Positions 12,040 through 22,115 of a stretch of DNA of 64,000 nucleotides are shown piece by piece. Position 1 is the first letter of the stretch, and each line of letters starts with the position of its first letter. The notes under the pieces were generated by a model. It was given only the letters and a program-made list of their open reading frames with translations, made no database searches and was not told the DNA's origin. Position numbers and translations under genes: made by a program. The stretch is taken from positions 1,930,001-1,994,000 of the forward strand of contig CP004391.1 of NCBI GenBank assembly GCA_000973525.1, read 5' to 3'. This DNA is from Pasteurella multocida subsp. multocida OH4807. Lineage in GTDB: Bacteria > Pseudomonadota > Gammaproteobacteria > Enterobacterales > Pasteurellaceae.

Positions 12040-12996
12040 ATGATGGTTTCAGTGAAACAGACCCGTGATGCCTTTGTAGAGATTGTGGCAAAAAGTCCAA
12101 AAATGGCAAATCTACTTGAACAAGCTGCAAAATTTGCAGTGAGTGATGCACCGTTATTAATTCAAGGAGAAACTGGAACGGGTAAAGATTTAATTGCCAA
12201 AGCTTGTCATCTTGCGAGTCCGCGCTACGCGAAAAAATTTATTGCAGTGAATTGCGCAGGTCTGCCGAATCAAGATGCAGAAAGTGAGATGTTTGGGCGT
12301 AGAGAAAATGAAAAAGAGTCATTAGGCTTTTTTGAATACGCCAATGGCGGCACCGTATTGCTTGATAGTGTGGCAGAACTTCCTCTTGAGTTACAAGCCA
12401 AGTTATTACGTTTCTTAAATGATGGGACCTTTCGTCGCGTTGGTGAGGAAAAAGAACATTATGCTGATGTACGCGTGATTTGTACGTCACAGATTCCCTT
12501 ATTACATTATGTTGAAGAAGGGAAAATGCGGAGCGATTTATTTCATCGTTTGAATGTATTAACATTGAATATCCCTCCATTACGGGAACGAAAAGAAGAT
12601 ATACCTGAGTTAGTTACCTTATTTATTAAACAGATTAGTCAGCAATTAGGGATTGTGACACCGTGTTTTGATCAGGCATTTATCCAATATCTCCAGAACT
12701 ACCCTTGGACAGGCAATGTCAGAGAATTGCATAATGCATTATATCGTGCTTGTTCTTTAGTAGAACAAGGGCAGCTTACAATTGTGGGGTTAAACTTAGT
12801 TGAACAAGAGAGCTTACCTATCGCACTTGAACAATTTGGGCATGAAACACTGGAAGAAATTATGAATAAGTTCGAGGCGACGGTATTGCGAAAATTCTAT
12901 GAGCAATATCCAAGTACAAGGAAATTGGCTACACGTCTAGGGGTATCGCATACGGCGATTGCAAATAAGCTACGACATTACGGGATTGGGAAATAA
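12040..12996 (+). CDS. tyrR: Short-form TyrR transcriptional regulator
   Basis: TyrR controls aromatic amino acid genes. This copy lacks the ACT and PAS sensor domains of the 513-aa E. coli protein. It starts almost directly at the AAA+ ATPase domain (GETGTGKD near residues 43-50, arginine-finger region PPLRERKEDIP) and ends with a Fis-type helix-turn-helix (TRKLATRLGVSHTAIANKLR). There is no GAFTGA motif, consistent with a regulator that does not activate sigma-54. The same truncated form (318 aa) is known in Haemophilus. Starting at ATG 12040 gives exactly 318 aa with GAGAAAAG upstream; ATG 12043 is equally possible. Confidence 0.88.
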   Translation: MMVSVKQTRDAFVEIVAKSPKMANLLEQAAKFAVSDAPLLIQGETGTGKDLIAKACHLASPRYAKKFIAVNCAGLPNQDAESEMFGRRENEKESLGFFEYANGGTVLLDSVAELPLELQAKLLRFLNDGTFRRVGEEKEHYADVRVICTSQIPLLHYVEEGKMRSDLFHRLNVLTLNIPPLRERKEDIPELVTLFIKQISQQLGIVTPCFDQAFIQYLQNYPWTGNVRELHNALYRACSLVEQGQLTIVGLNLVEQESLPIALEQFGHETLEEIMNKFEATVLRKFYEQYPSTRKLATRLGVSHTAIANKLRHYGIGK

Positions 12997-13003
12997 TCCT
13001 AAA

Positions 13004-13043
13004 GCAAGAAGGCAAATACGGATTATCGTGTTTGCCTTCTTTA
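13004..13043. terminator. Bidirectional terminator between tyrR and hflX
   Basis: A 10-bp stem AGAAGGCAAA / TTTGCCTTCT (13007-13016 with 13031-13040) closes a 14-nt loop between two convergent genes. A T-rich tail follows on the + strand, so it can serve both transcripts, though best for tyrR. Confidence 0.75.
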
Positions 13044-13049
13044 TTGCTA

Positions 13050-14426
13050 TTATACGTTGCGCGACTGGATAAATCGTTCCAAATCAGAAAATTGTTTGAC
13101 TAATTTCTGCCACGCTATTTTGTCGATTATGATCGATAGGACAAACTCGCCTTGCTCATTAATCTGCTCGTTACGAATACAGTCTAGTTGGTAGAGGTGA
13201 TGTCGGATTTTACCCGCGTAAGTCGGGAGAATTAACGATAGAGTTAAGATTTCATTTTTTAATCGTTCACGGATAGCCGCTAACAATAAATTGATTCCTT
13301 CTCCTGTTTGAGCAGAAAGATAGACCGCAATTGGTCTGTTCTGGTTATCATAATCAATATGTGGTACTAAGTCTTCGACTTGATCAATTTTATTGTAAAC
13401 AAGCAGTGTTGGAACCTCGTTAGCTTTAATTTCAGTAAGTACTTCTTGCACTGCCTCAATATTTTCTAAGCGGCGAGGATCTGCAGCATCAATGACGTGT
13501 AATAACAAGCTGGCTTCTGTTGTTTCTTGTAAAGTTGATTTAAAGGCAGAGACTAAATCATGTGGTAAATGGCGAATAAAGCCAACTGTGTCAGCTAGAA
13601 TCGTTGTACCAACATCTTGAAGTGTGAGACGGCGCAAGGTCGGATCGAGCGTTGCGAAGAGTTGATCTGCTGCGTAAACATTCGCTTGAGTAATTTGATT
13701 AAATAACGTGGATTTCCCTGCATTAGTATAACCAACTAATGAAATAGTCGGGATGTCCGCTTTTTGACGAGTTTGGCGATTTTGATGACGCTGCTTTTCG
13801 ACTTTGGTTAAACGGTTTTGTAGTTGTGCAATACGAACTTTTATTAAGCGGCGATCTGTTTCTAATTGTGTTTCACCTGGACCACGTAACCCAACAGCAC
13901 CTTTTTGTTGATCTAATCCCGTTTTACGTCGTACGAGACGAGTTGATAAATGTTTTAATTGTGCCAGTTCAACTTGTAATTTTCCTTCATGTGAACGTGC
14001 GCGTTGTGCAAAGATATCTAAAATTACCCCTGTACGATCCACGACACGACATTGGCAAATGGTTTCTAAGTTGCGTGTTTGTGCAGGTGTTAAGCTATGA
14101 TTAACAAGGACAACACTAGCATTGTAAATTTTAACGGCATCAGCAATTTCTTCGGCTTTTCCTGTTCCCACGAAATATTTCGCTTGAGGTGTTGCACGTG
14201 TGGCTGTAATTGTCGTTAAAAGGGTGACATTCGCCGATTTCGCGAGTAAACAAAATTCTGTTAAGTCGTCTTCATTACGATTTTGAGATAAAAAACAGTG
14301 TACGATAATTGCCTGATCGCTCACCGGTACGGGAAGAGAAAGTCCTGAGGCTGGTACAGAATGAGAAGAAAGTGCGGTGGATTTTTGATTACTATCCACC
14401 GCACTTGAAATCGATTTATTTAACAT
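13050..14426 (-). CDS. hflX: GTPase HflX
   Basis: HflX is a ribosome-binding GTPase that splits stalled 70S ribosomes after stress. The protein has the N-terminal HflX domain ([21 protein letters not shown]) and a G domain with G1 [10 protein letters not shown]3 DTVGF and G4 NKID. With ATG at 14426 it has 458 aa, about 30 more at the N-terminus than E. coli HflX. Residues 7-19 of that extension are encoded by a perfect inverted pair of uptake signals. A GTG at 14324 would start at VSDQAIIVH, matching the E. coli N-terminus, but lacks a clear ribosome site. The gene is 14 bases downstream of hfq. Confidence 0.9.
   Translation of the reverse strand: MLNKSISSAVDSNQKSTALSSHSVPASGLSLPVPVSDQAIIVHCFLSQNRNEDDLTEFCLLAKSANVTLLTTITATRATPQAKYFVGTGKAEEIADAVKIYNASVVLVNHSLTPAQTRNLETICQCRVVDRTGVILDIFAQRARSHEGKLQVELAQLKHLSTRLVRRKTGLDQQKGAVGLRGPGETQLETDRRLIKVRIAQLQNRLTKVEKQRHQNRQTRQKADIPTISLVGYTNAGKSTLFNQITQANVYAADQLFATLDPTLRRLTLQDVGTTILADTVGFIRHLPHDLVSAFKSTLQETTEASLLLHVIDAADPRRLENIEAVQEVLTEIKANEVPTLLVYNKIDQVEDLVPHIDYDNQNRPIAVYLSAQTGEGINLLLAAIRERLKNEILTLSLILPTYAGKIRHHLYQLDCIRNEQINEQGEFVLSIIIDKIAWQKLVKQFSDLERFIQSRNV
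14370..14406. repeat. Inverted pair of uptake signals forming a 13-bp hairpin
   Basis: AAGTGCGGT at 14370-14378 faces its complement at 14398-14406. The matching extends to a perfect 13-bp stem (14370-14382 with 14394-14406) around an 11-nt loop. It lies 35 bases past the hfq stop, inside the annotated 5' end of hflX. Paired uptake signals often serve as terminators in this family; here the T tract is poor, so an attenuator is more likely. Confidence 0.85.
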
Positions 14427-14440
14427 TGATTCAACGTTGA

Positions 14441-14746
<306 letters not shown>

Positions 14747-14838
14747 TTAAAAATAAAAAGCTAAACACAGAGAACTCTGTATCTCCTCCGAATCTCAATA
14801 TAACAATAAATTAATTTATTGTCATCATTGTCATCAAA

Positions 14839-15795
14839 TTATTTTTGACCTTGGTTTTCATTCTTTTTTAAGAGTAAATTGATGATAATTTGTTTAGATT
14901 TTTCAATGGCTAAACTGTCTAACCATTCTATGTCGTGCTTCCAACCTCTTAGCCATGTGATTTGGCGTTTAGCGAGTTGACGCGTTGCACAAATCCCTCT
15001 GAAGACCATCTCTGTATGGTCATAATCTCCGCGTAAATATTCCCACATCTGACGATAACCAACACAACGTATTGCAGGTAAATCTGGATGTAAGTCAGCA
15101 CGTTGATATAATTTTTCAACTTCCTGTTGGAAGCCAGACTCAATCATTTTATGAAAACGTAAAGCAATGCGATCATGCAATATTGTCCGATCTTTTGGAG
15201 CAATCGCAAATTGAAGAATCTGGTAAGGTAAACTTTCTCCTTTTTGCTCTGTGAGTTCTGTGAGTGATTTCCCCGTTAGATAAAAGACCTCTAGTGCCCG
15301 ATTAATTCGTTGTGAATCATTGGGATTAATCCGTAAAGCTGAAATTGGATCAATACGTGTTAGTTCCTGATGCAGTGCTACCCAACCCTGTTGCTGTGCC
15401 CGTTCTTCAATTTGAGCACGGAGTATTTCATTGGCAGAAGGGAGTGGAGAGAGACCTTCAAGTAGCGCTTTGTAGTACAGCATGGTCCCACCAACAAGTA
15501 AGGGGATTTTCCCTTGCGCAGTAATTTCTTCCATTTCTCGTAGTGCATCTTGGCGAAAATTTGCCGCAGAATAACTTTCAGCTGGATCACAAATATCGAT
15601 CAGACGATGTGGAGCTAACGCAAGCTCTGCCGGTGTGGGTTTAGCAGTACCGATGTCCATCCCTTTATAAATTAATGCAGAATCGACACTAATGACTTCG
15701 ACTGGTAAAGTTTGGCGTAGTTGAATCGCCAAATCCGTTTTCCCTGAGGCCGTGGGACCCATTAAAAAAATTGCGAGTGGTTTGTTTGGTGACAT
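14839..15795 (-). CDS. miaA: tRNA dimethylallyltransferase MiaA
   Basis: MiaA transfers a dimethylallyl group to N6 of A37 in tRNAs that read codons starting with U. The 318-aa protein has the P-loop GPTASGKT at 12-19, the [16 protein letters not shown] substrate segment at 39-54, and the HRLIDI motif near 66-71. The tRNA-contacting region [11 protein letters not shown] is near 242-252. It starts at ATG four bases after the mutL stop, so it is probably translated from the same message. Length matches the family. Confidence 0.97.
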   Translation of the reverse strand: MSPNKPLAIFLMGPTASGKTDLAIQLRQTLPVEVISVDSALIYKGMDIGTAKPTPAELALAPHRLIDICDPAESYSAANFRQDALREMEEITAQGKIPLLVGGTMLYYKALLEGLSPLPSANEILRAQIEERAQQQGWVALHQELTRIDPISALRINPNDSQRINRALEVFYLTGKSLTELTEQKGESLPYQILQFAIAPKDRTILHDRIALRFHKMIESGFQQEVEKLYQRADLHPDLPAIRCVGYRQMWEYLRGDYDHTEMVFRGICATRQLAKRQITWLRGWKHDIEWLDSLAIEKSKQIIINLLLKKNENQGQK

Positions 15796-15799
15796 GTAA

Positions 15800-17659
15800 T
15801 TAGATCTGCGCTAAATAAGGTTGCCAATTAATTTGGACTAACAAGTTTGTCAGCTCGTTCGCTTGGTGGTGAGTAAGCCGTTGCTCTGTTTCAGTTAAGA
15901 GATTGACCGCATCAGCAAATACTGTAATCATCCCATACTCAAGTGTATCACAAAGTGCGGTGAGAAATACTGGAAACTCACTTATAGGTTGCGATAACAG
16001 TGCGACCAGACATTTTTGTAAGTTTTGTTGACGTAAACAGGTCGGTACACGATTGAGTGTGAGCCGTTGTTGTGTAATGACTTCATGAAACTCAAAGCCG
16101 ATTTGCGCAAAAAATGTTTTTTGTTGCAGCCAATTGGTCATTTGCTTTTCATTTAAACGCAATACAAGTGGAATAAGTAGTGGTTGCTGAGCGATGTGTT
16201 TTTGTTGTAAAGATAAACGAATATTCAGTCGTTGTAGTTTCGTTAACGATAATAAATAACATTGCTGATTTTGCTGTAATAACAATGCCTGTGCTTCAAT
16301 TAATGCCAATGCTTTTAAAATAGAGGGGTTGGGAGTTGTATTATCGTGATATGCAGTCTTTGTTTGTGCATGTATTATTGAATGTTCCGCTGCATCAATT
16401 GAAGTCACTAATGCAGTATAAGCTTGTTGTTCTTCTCGTGTGACATTTTCTCGATGAAATGAGGGAGCTATAATCGTTCTTTTTTCATGGTTGCTACTTA
16501 GTGTTGCTGGTGTTTTCTGGGAAGAAGCATGGTTGAACATATTTTGTCCTGCAGCAGCACGATTGGGTTTCAACGTATCTGGCTGCCAAGTGCGGGTAGT
16601 TTCATAAATAGCAAGGGGTACGGATTCATTAAATATAGTCTCTTGTTGTGCGAAGGTTGTCTGCTCAGCATGAAGTGCATGGCTAATTCCTTGACAGATA
16701 AAATCATGAATTAAACGTTGCTGGTGGAAACGGACTTCATGTTTAGTCGGGTGGACATTGACATCAACATCATTGGGATTTAAGTCAATAAAGAGTACAA
16801 ACGCAGGATATTGATCTGTCGTTAAATAATCCGCATAAGCTTGGCGAATAGCATGGTTAACAATTTTATCACGTACCATTCGTCCATTAATATAACAATA
16901 ATTTAAATCATTTTGTGTGCGAGCGAAGTTTGGTAGTGCAACCCAACCAGATAAGTGTAAATCGTCATGTTTCCAGTCAAGGCGTAGGGCATGCTGGACA
17001 AAATCTTCACCACAAATGGCCGCAATACGTTTTACTTTCTGACTATCATCGATTGCACTTTTATATTGGCGTAAAACTTTGCCATTATGCGTTAATGTAA
17101 AAGCGATATTGGTTTTAGCCAGCGCAATACGTCGAATGACCTCATCAATATGAGCAAATTCGGTTTTATCTGTGCGTAGGAATTTACGGCGTGCAGGAGT
17201 ATTGAAAAAGAGGTTTGCCACTTCTACAGTCGTTCCCACTGGATGTGAGGCAGGAGTGATCGTGGTTTCCATCTCTCTTCCTTGAGCATAAACTTGCCAT
17301 GCTTCTTGTTGTTCTGCTGTACGTGAAGTCAGAGTTAAACGTGAAACAGAGCTAATGCTCGCCAAGGCTTCACCACGAAAGCCTAAACTTAAAATGGCTT
17401 CAAGATCTTCTAAACAACTAATTTTGCTCGTAGCGTGACGTGCGAGGGCAAGACTTAATTCTGCTTTAGGTATACCGATTCCATTATCTCGGATACGAAT
17501 TAATGTACTTCCACCATTTTCAATATCAATTTGAATGCGCGTTGCTCCTGCATCTAAACTGTTTTCCACTAACTCTTTGACAACAGAGGCAGGCCGTTCG
17601 ACAACTTCCCCCGCGGCAATTTGGTTAGCTAATTGTGGTGGTAGAATTTGAATTGGCAT
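15800..17659 (-). CDS. mutL: DNA mismatch repair protein MutL
   Basis: MutL links mismatch recognition by MutS to MutH and UvrD. The 619-aa protein has the GHKL ATPase motifs [17 protein letters not shown] and [11 protein letters not shown] within the first 105 residues. A Gln/Thr-rich linker follows at about 335-430, then a dimerisation domain. I place the start at ATG 17659, giving [17 protein letters not shown], like E. coli, with GAGAG eight bases upstream. A GTG nine bases earlier overlaps the amiB stop by four bases but has no usable ribosome site. The C-terminal endonuclease motif DQHAxxERI is absent, as expected for a MutH-containing species. Confidence 0.95.
   Translation of the reverse strand: MPIQILPPQLANQIAAGEVVERPASVVKELVENSLDAGATRIQIDIENGGSTLIRIRDNGIGIPKAELSLALARHATSKISCLEDLEAILSLGFRGEALASISSVSRLTLTSRTAEQQEAWQVYAQGREMETTITPASHPVGTTVEVANLFFNTPARRKFLRTDKTEFAHIDEVIRRIALAKTNIAFTLTHNGKVLRQYKSAIDDSQKVKRIAAICGEDFVQHALRLDWKHDDLHLSGWVALPNFARTQNDLNYCYINGRMVRDKIVNHAIRQAYADYLTTDQYPAFVLFIDLNPNDVDVNVHPTKHEVRFHQQRLIHDFICQGISHALHAEQTTFAQQETIFNESVPLAIYETTRTWQPDTLKPNRAAAGQNMFNHASSQKTPATLSSNHEKRTIIAPSFHRENVTREEQQAYTALVTSIDAAEHSIIHAQTKTAYHDNTTPNPSILKALALIEAQALLLQQNQQCYLLSLTKLQRLNIRLSLQQKHIAQQPLLIPLVLRLNEKQMTNWLQQKTFFAQIGFEFHEVITQQRLTLNRVPTCLRQQNLQKCLVALLSQPISEFPVFLTALCDTLEYGMITVFADAVNLLTETEQRLTHHQANELTNLLVQINWQPYLAQI
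15953..15961 (+). repeat. DNA uptake signal core (USS)
   Basis: Exact AAGTGCGGT inside mutL. Confidence 0.9.
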
Positions 17660-17664
17660 GAAGA

Positions 17665-18912
17665 TCACTCTCTCAATTTGATTTTTTGTCCAGATAATAC
17701 TTTACCATTTTTTAAATGTGGATTGAGTTTCATGAGCTGATTTGGTGAAATGTGATATTCACGCGCAATCGCATATAAAGTTTGTCCTTTTTTTACCGTA
17801 TGGAATTTAGGCAGAGATACTGGTTTGGATTCATCAGATGGATTTTTAATTGAATTATCTGATTTTCTGCCCTCTGCCTTATTGTCTTTTTTCTTGTCTG
17901 GCTTATTTGCTGTGCTGACTCTAGTCGTTTCACCAGGAATTTTTAATGTTTCACCAATCCAGAGTTCACGGCGTTTTAAGCGATTTAATATCATAATATC
18001 ACTGATTTTAACACCATATTTTTTGGCAACACTATTCAAGGATTCGCCTGATTTGACTTTGTGGCGAACTCCGCTATCTTCTATATCGGTAGTGTGTTGA
18101 TTTACTGTTTTAGCACTCATCGATGATCTATTTGGCGGTTCGTTTCCGACAGTTTTCTTGCGGTATTCCACTAAGCTTTCATAAATCATCGAGGCGACTT
18201 TCTTACGATAAGTCAATGTGCTTAATTTTTTTTCTTCATCAACATTGGATAAAAAGCCGGTTTCAACCAAAATAGAAGGAATATCTGGAGAACGTAGTAC
18301 CCCTAAGCTTGCGTGTTGTGGTGTACTACGATTTAATGTTGTAATTTTGGCAAAGCGTTTAAGTACAATCGTTCCTAATTCATAGCCGACACGTTGGCTA
18401 TGACCAAATTGTAAATCAAGTACCGTTTGATCTAAGTATTTCTCTTTGTGTGAAGAAAGGACAGTTCCTGCTCCCCCAAGTAATTCTGAGCGTTTTTCAT
18501 GATCTTCTAGCCACTGTCCCATTTCACTGTTTGCTCTTCGATTTGACAGTACCCAAACGGATGCTCCGCGTAGATGAGGAGATAAATTAGAATCCGCGTG
18601 GACAGAAATTAATAAATTTGCTTTGTGTTTACGAGCAATTTCTGAACGTTTAGAGACGGAAATAAAATAGTCACCAGTGCGAGTTAATACGCCACGAAAA
18701 TGCGGATCTTTATCTAATAAGATTTTTAATTCTCTCGCAATAGACAAGGTGACATTTTTCTCATACATTTTTAGATTTCGACTAATAGCCCCAGGATCTG
18801 TACCGCCGTGACCAGGATCAATGGCAATAATCCATGTGTTATTAGCAAGTAATGGACCTGAAATAAAACTGAACACAGTTAAGAAAAGTAAAATAAAAGT
18901 CTGCTTTTTCAT
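17665..18912 (-). CDS. amiB: N-acetylmuramoyl-L-alanine amidase AmiB with two LysM domains
   Basis: This enzyme cleaves the amide bond between muramic acid and the peptide during cell separation. The 415-aa precursor has a signal peptide (residues 1-23). The Amidase_3 domain at about 27-245 has zinc ligands in [10 protein letters not shown] (His35) and SVHADS, and the catalytic Glu in VETGFLSN. Two LysM peptidoglycan-binding repeats follow, near 285-328 and 371-414, separated by a Lys-rich linker. E. coli AmiB has a different AMIN-domain layout, so the symbol follows synteny with mutL and tsaE. It lies five bases upstream of mutL. Confidence 0.93.
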   Translation of the reverse strand: MKKQTFILLFLTVFSFISGPLLANNTWIIAIDPGHGGTDPGAISRNLKMYEKNVTLSIARELKILLDKDPHFRGVLTRTGDYFISVSKRSEIARKHKANLLISVHADSNLSPHLRGASVWVLSNRRANSEMGQWLEDHEKRSELLGGAGTVLSSHKEKYLDQTVLDLQFGHSQRVGYELGTIVLKRFAKITTLNRSTPQHASLGVLRSPDIPSILVETGFLSNVDEEKKLSTLTYRKKVASMIYESLVEYRKKTVGNEPPNRSSMSAKTVNQHTTDIEDSGVRHKVKSGESLNSVAKKYGVKISDIMILNRLKRRELWIGETLKIPGETTRVSTANKPDKKKDNKAEGRKSDNSIKNPSDESKPVSLPKFHTVKKGQTLYAIAREYHISPNQLMKLNPHLKNGKVLSGQKIKLRE

Positions 18913-18916
18913 GGTG

Positions 18917-19432
18917 TTACATTATTGTTTGTTTTAACTCTGCAATAATTTTTTCGCCTTGTAAGGTATGAGCAATTAATTCAACGTTGCGTGCATTATC
19001 GGCATAGAGAATGTTGATCACTAAGTCAGCTTCGGCTAATAGACCTTGACCTTTTTCAGCCCACTCAACCAAGCATAAACAATTTGTACTGAAGTAATCA
19101 CGGATTCCCATAAATTCCAGTTCTTCAGGATCACTGAGACGGTATAAATCAAAATGATAAACTGTCTTGCTTGGGAGGTGATATTCTTCTACTAACGTAT
19201 AAGTTGGACTTTTCACATTTCCTTGGTGACCTAATGCTTGAATAATGCCGCGACTTAATGTTGTTTTTCCCGCGCCTAATTCACCGTTTAAATAAAATGT
19301 GAGTGCATTTTGTATATTCAGCTGTTGAATCACATTAACTAGAGTTGCACCGAATTGACACATCGTGTTTTCATCGGGGATATATTGAGTGTAGCAAGAT
19401 AAGTCAGCCATAGCGTGATTAAGTTGTATCAT
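18917..19432 (-). CDS. tsaE: tRNA threonylcarbamoyladenosine ATPase subunit TsaE
   Basis: TsaE is the ATPase that works with TsaB and TsaD to form t6A at position 37 of ANN-reading tRNAs. The Walker A motif GELGAGKTT is at residues 50-58, followed by the family motifs [10 protein letters not shown] and HFDLYRL and the [13 protein letters not shown] region. From ATG 19432 it is 171 aa. An ATG at 19411 would give [14 protein letters not shown], closer to Haemophilus TsaE; neither has a strong ribosome site. It is the first gene of the tsaE-amiB-mutL-miaA-hfq-hflX run, and a USS lies just upstream. Confidence 0.93.
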   Translation of the reverse strand: MIQLNHAMADLSCYTQYIPDENTMCQFGATLVNVIQQLNIQNALTFYLNGELGAGKTTLSRGIIQALGHQGNVKSPTYTLVEEYHLPSKTVYHFDLYRLSDPEELEFMGIRDYFSTNCLCLVEWAEKGQGLLAEADLVINILYADNARNVELIAHTLQGEKIIAELKQTIM

Positions 19433-19462
19433 TACATTGTGTTTAAAATAGCTTGGAATTGT

Positions 19463-19471
19463 ACCGCACTT
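19463..19471 (-). repeat. DNA uptake signal core (USS)
   Basis: Exact complement ACCGCACTT about 30 bases upstream of tsaE, followed by T residues. Confidence 0.9.
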
Positions 19472-19562
19472 TTATTTGATTATATAGTTCGAAAATAGAT
19501 TTTCTTCAGTAGAATCTGATGGAAACATGAAGATTAATATAGTCAGAAATGAGAAAAAATTT

Positions 19563-19638
19563 TGGAGCGGGAAACGAGGCTCGAACTCGCGACCCCAACC
19601 TTGGCAAGGTTGTGCTCTACCAACTGAGCTATTCCCGC
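19563..19638 (-). tRNA. tRNA-Gly (GCC anticodon), copy 1
   Basis: Read on the minus strand, this 76-nt gene starts GCGGGAATAGCTCAG and ends GCTCCA with an encoded CCA. The acceptor stem GCGGGAA pairs with TTCCCGC, and the anticodon loop is CTTGCCAAG, giving GCC. The anticodon stem is AACCT/AGGTT, which differs from copy 2. The T arm holds GTTCGAGCC. Confidence 0.97.
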
Positions 19639-19655
19639 ATTGTAGATGTTGTGAT

Positions 19656-19731
<76 letters not shown>

Positions 19732-19849
19732 ATCACATAATTAGCGCTGATTAACTGCGATAGGGCGGTATTATACGAAAAAATCGCTGAGGTGCAAGTC
19801 CAAAATATCAAAAAAATGAGCTTGCTGAGATATTCAACAATTTAGTCGT

Positions 19850-20404
19850 TTATTCTGATTTTAAATTAATAAAGTGTGTGCGGTAATACGCTAATTCAGC
19901 AATGGATTCCCTAATGTCGTCTAAGGCAAGGTGCGTATTCTTTTTTTGAAAGCCTTTTAACACTTCGGGTTTCCAGCGGCTTGCTAATTCTTTTAATGTA
20001 CTGACGTCTAAATGGCGGTAGTGAAAATAATCGGCTAATTCAGGCATATATTTAAACAAAAAGCGTTTATCTTGTGACACGCTATTACCACAAATTGGTG
20101 ATACTCCTTTGGGTACCCATTTCTTTAAAAAATCGATCGTTTGTAATTCAGCCGCACGTTCAGTTAACGTACTGTTTTTTACTCGTTCAACCAAGCCATT
20201 GGCAGTATGCGTTTTAACACACCACTCACTCATTTTATTTAACAATTCATCAGATTGATGCACGGCTAAAACAGGACCTTCGGCTAGAATCGTTAAGTCT
20301 TTGTCTGTGACAATCGTTGCGATTTCAATAATACGTTCTTTTTCAGGATCCAATCCTGTCATTTCTAAGTCAATCCAAATGAGATTTTGTTTATCCAATT
20401 GCAT
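19850..20404 (-). CDS. orn: Oligoribonuclease
   Basis: Orn degrades two-to-five-nucleotide RNA fragments, including pGpG, to mononucleotides. The 184-aa DEDDh exonuclease has the first acidic pair in [10 protein letters not shown] (Asp12, Glu14), the second Asp in [10 protein letters not shown], and the YRHLDVST segment. The final motif [11 protein letters not shown] carries the His and Asp. Length and motifs match the family. It is divergent from rsgA with an 81-base gap, the arrangement seen in E. coli. Confidence 0.97.
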   Translation of the reverse strand: MQLDKQNLIWIDLEMTGLDPEKERIIEIATIVTDKDLTILAEGPVLAVHQSDELLNKMSEWCVKTHTANGLVERVKNSTLTERAAELQTIDFLKKWVPKGVSPICGNSVSQDKRFLFKYMPELADYFHYRHLDVSTLKELASRWKPEVLKGFQKKNTHLALDDIRESIAELAYYRTHFINLKSE

Positions 20405-20461
20405 AATGTTATCCTATCAAAATATTTTTCGTTATTTTAGCGGAAAACGTTTGAAAAAACG

Positions 20462-20470
20462 ACCGCACTT
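20462..20470 (-). repeat. DNA uptake signal core (USS)
   Basis: Exact ACCGCACTT in the orn-rsgA divergent gap, 16 bases before the rsgA start. Confidence 0.9.
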
Positions 20471-20485
20471 TTTAAGGACAAGCCA

Positions 20486-21538
20486 TTGACTAAACGTAAA
20501 CTTACGCAAAATCAAAAGCGTCGTATCCAATCCAACAATGTGAAGGCATTACATCGTCATCAGCGTAAAGACACAAAAGAGACTGAATGGCAAGATGAAA
20601 TGTTAGGGGAATCACAGGATGGAATGATTGTGACACGTTATTCTATTCATGCCGATGTAGAAGACGCGAATGGCGAAATTTTTCGTTGCAATCTACGTCG
20701 TACACTATCTAATGTGGTAGTGGGCGATAAAGTGATTTGGCGTAAAGGCAATGAGCAGTTACAAGGTGTTAGTGGAGTGATTGAGGCAATCAAACCGCGA
20801 CAAAATGAAATTGCTCGTCCTGATTATTATGATGGATTAAAAGTCATTGCCGCGAATATTGATCGTATTATTATCGTTTCTGCGGTGTTGCCGACCTTAT
20901 CTTTGAATATCATTGATCGCTATTTAGTGATATGTGAAACTGCAAATATTCCCGCTGTGATTGTGGTGAATAAAGTGGATTTGCTCACGGATGCAGAGCG
21001 GGCTGTTGTAGAAGAGCAATTAATGATTTATCAACAAATTGGCTATCAAACGATTATGTTGTCGGCACAATCAGGTGAAAACATGGAAAAGTTGACCGCA
21101 CTTTTATCCGAAGGAACAGCTATTTTTGTTGGTCAGTCTGGTGTCGGAAAATCAAGTTTGATTAATCATCTTTTACCCGATGTGAATGCCCAAGTCGGAG
21201 AAGTCAGTGAAAATTCGGGACTCGGTCAGCATACGACAACATCTTCTCGTTTATACCACTTAACACAAGGGGGAAATCTGATAGATTCACCAGGAATACG
21301 TGAGTTTGGTCTCTGGCATTTGGAACAAGATCAGATTACGAAAGGTTATCGCGAATTTCAGTATTTTTTAGGAACATGTAAATTTCGAGATTGTAAGCAT
21401 TTATCCGATCCTGGCTGTGCATTACGTGGGGCAGTTAATGCGGGTAAGATCCATTCGGTGCGTTTTGAGAATTATCATCGTTTGATTGCAAGCCTCAATG
21501 AAACAAAGTCGCAACGTCATTTTGCTGTAGATAATTAG
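20486..21538 (+). CDS. rsgA: Ribosome small-subunit biogenesis GTPase RsgA, TTG start
   Basis: RsgA is a circularly permuted GTPase that checks late 30S assembly. The 350-aa protein has an OB fold (about 55-115), then G4 NKVD, then G1 GQSGVGKSS and G3 DSPG in permuted order. The zinc-binding C-x4-C-x-H-x5-C element lies near [14 protein letters not shown]. The start appears to be TTG at 20486, with AAGGA nine bases upstream. The product then begins [10 protein letters not shown], matching Haemophilus RsgA; no ATG is available nearby. Divergent from orn. Confidence 0.94.
   Translation: MTKRKLTQNQKRRIQSNNVKALHRHQRKDTKETEWQDEMLGESQDGMIVTRYSIHADVEDANGEIFRCNLRRTLSNVVVGDKVIWRKGNEQLQGVSGVIEAIKPRQNEIARPDYYDGLKVIAANIDRIIIVSAVLPTLSLNIIDRYLVICETANIPAVIVVNKVDLLTDAERAVVEEQLMIYQQIGYQTIMLSAQSGENMEKLTALLSEGTAIFVGQSGVGKSSLINHLLPDVNAQVGEVSENSGLGQHTTTSSRLYHLTQGGNLIDSPGIREFGLWHLEQDQITKGYREFQYFLGTCKFRDCKHLSDPGCALRGAVNAGKIHSVRFENYHRLIASLNETKSQRHFAVDN
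21095..21103 (-). repeat. DNA uptake signal core (USS)
   Basis: Exact ACCGCACTT inside rsgA, encoding Thr-Ala-Leu. Confidence 0.9.
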
Positions 21539-21565
21539 TCGTTAATTGAATGTTAAGAAAGGAAT

Positions 21566-21593
21566 AAAAAACACTCTTTTTGAGTGTTTTTTT
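21566..21593 (+). terminator. rsgA terminator
   Basis: The stem AAAACACTC / GAGTGTTTT closes a five-T loop and is followed by a T tract. It lies 28 bases after the rsgA stop. Confidence 0.85.
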
Positions 21594-21608
21594 GTGATCT
21601 TGCTCAAG
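21593..21608 (+). promoter_or_regulatory. Candidate CRP-cAMP site upstream of ptsH
   Basis: TGTGA-N6-TCAAG matches the TGTGA-N6-TCACA consensus at 8 of 10 positions. It lies about 50 bases upstream of the likely transcription start for ptsH, an operon known in enterobacteria to be CRP-activated. Overlap with the rsgA terminator tail is tight. Confidence 0.4.
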
Positions 21609-21619
21609 TTTTTATTTGA

Positions 21620-21647
21620 TTGACCTTGATTATTTCCCCTCTAAGAT
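21620..21647 (+). promoter_or_regulatory. Candidate ptsHI-crr promoter
   Basis: TTGACC (21620-21625), a 16-base spacer and TAAGAT (21642-21647) form a plausible sigma-70 promoter about 120 bases upstream of the ptsH start. Confidence 0.4.
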
Positions 21648-21765
21648 TAATACTACCTATATATTTATTTTTTATTTAAAAATAAATGTAAGATGCAAAA
21701 AAGTAAGTGAACTGATAGTTGTGTTGCTTATTTTATTTTAATTGTTTGATTTAGAGGAAAAGATC

Positions 21766-22023
21766 ATGTACTCAAAAGAAGTTGAAATTATTGCACCAAA
21801 TGGATTGCATACTCGTCCTGCTGCACAGTTTGTTAAAGAAGCGAAAGCATTTGCTTCTGATATTACCGTTACATCTGCGGGTAAAAGTGCAAGTGCAAAG
21901 AGTTTATTTAAATTACAAACTTTAGCACTAACACAGGGGACGGTTATTACGATTTCAGCTGAAGGGGAAGATGAACAGAAAGCCGTAGATCACTTAGTGG
22001 CCCTCATTCCAACATTAGAATAA
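21766..22023 (+). CDS. ptsH: Phosphocarrier protein HPr
   Basis: HPr passes phosphate from enzyme I to the sugar-specific EIIA domains. The 85-aa protein has the active-site His15 in GLHTRPAA and the regulatory-position Ser46 in SAKSLFKLQ. The start is the ATG at 21766 with AGAGGAAA nine bases upstream; starting further upstream would add a peptide absent from the family. It begins the ptsH-ptsI-crr cluster, with 92 bases to ptsI. No HPr kinase gene is in the window. Confidence 0.97.
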   Translation: MYSKEVEIIAPNGLHTRPAAQFVKEAKAFASDITVTSAGKSASAKSLFKLQTLALTQGTVITISAEGEDEQKAVDHLVALIPTLE

Positions 22024-22115
22024 TTTTTGTTAGCCATAATGTTTAAAACAACACAGCATTATGGCTCTTATTTTTCTTTTATCATCAAAATTTACTATAT
22101 TTTGGAAGGTTATAT

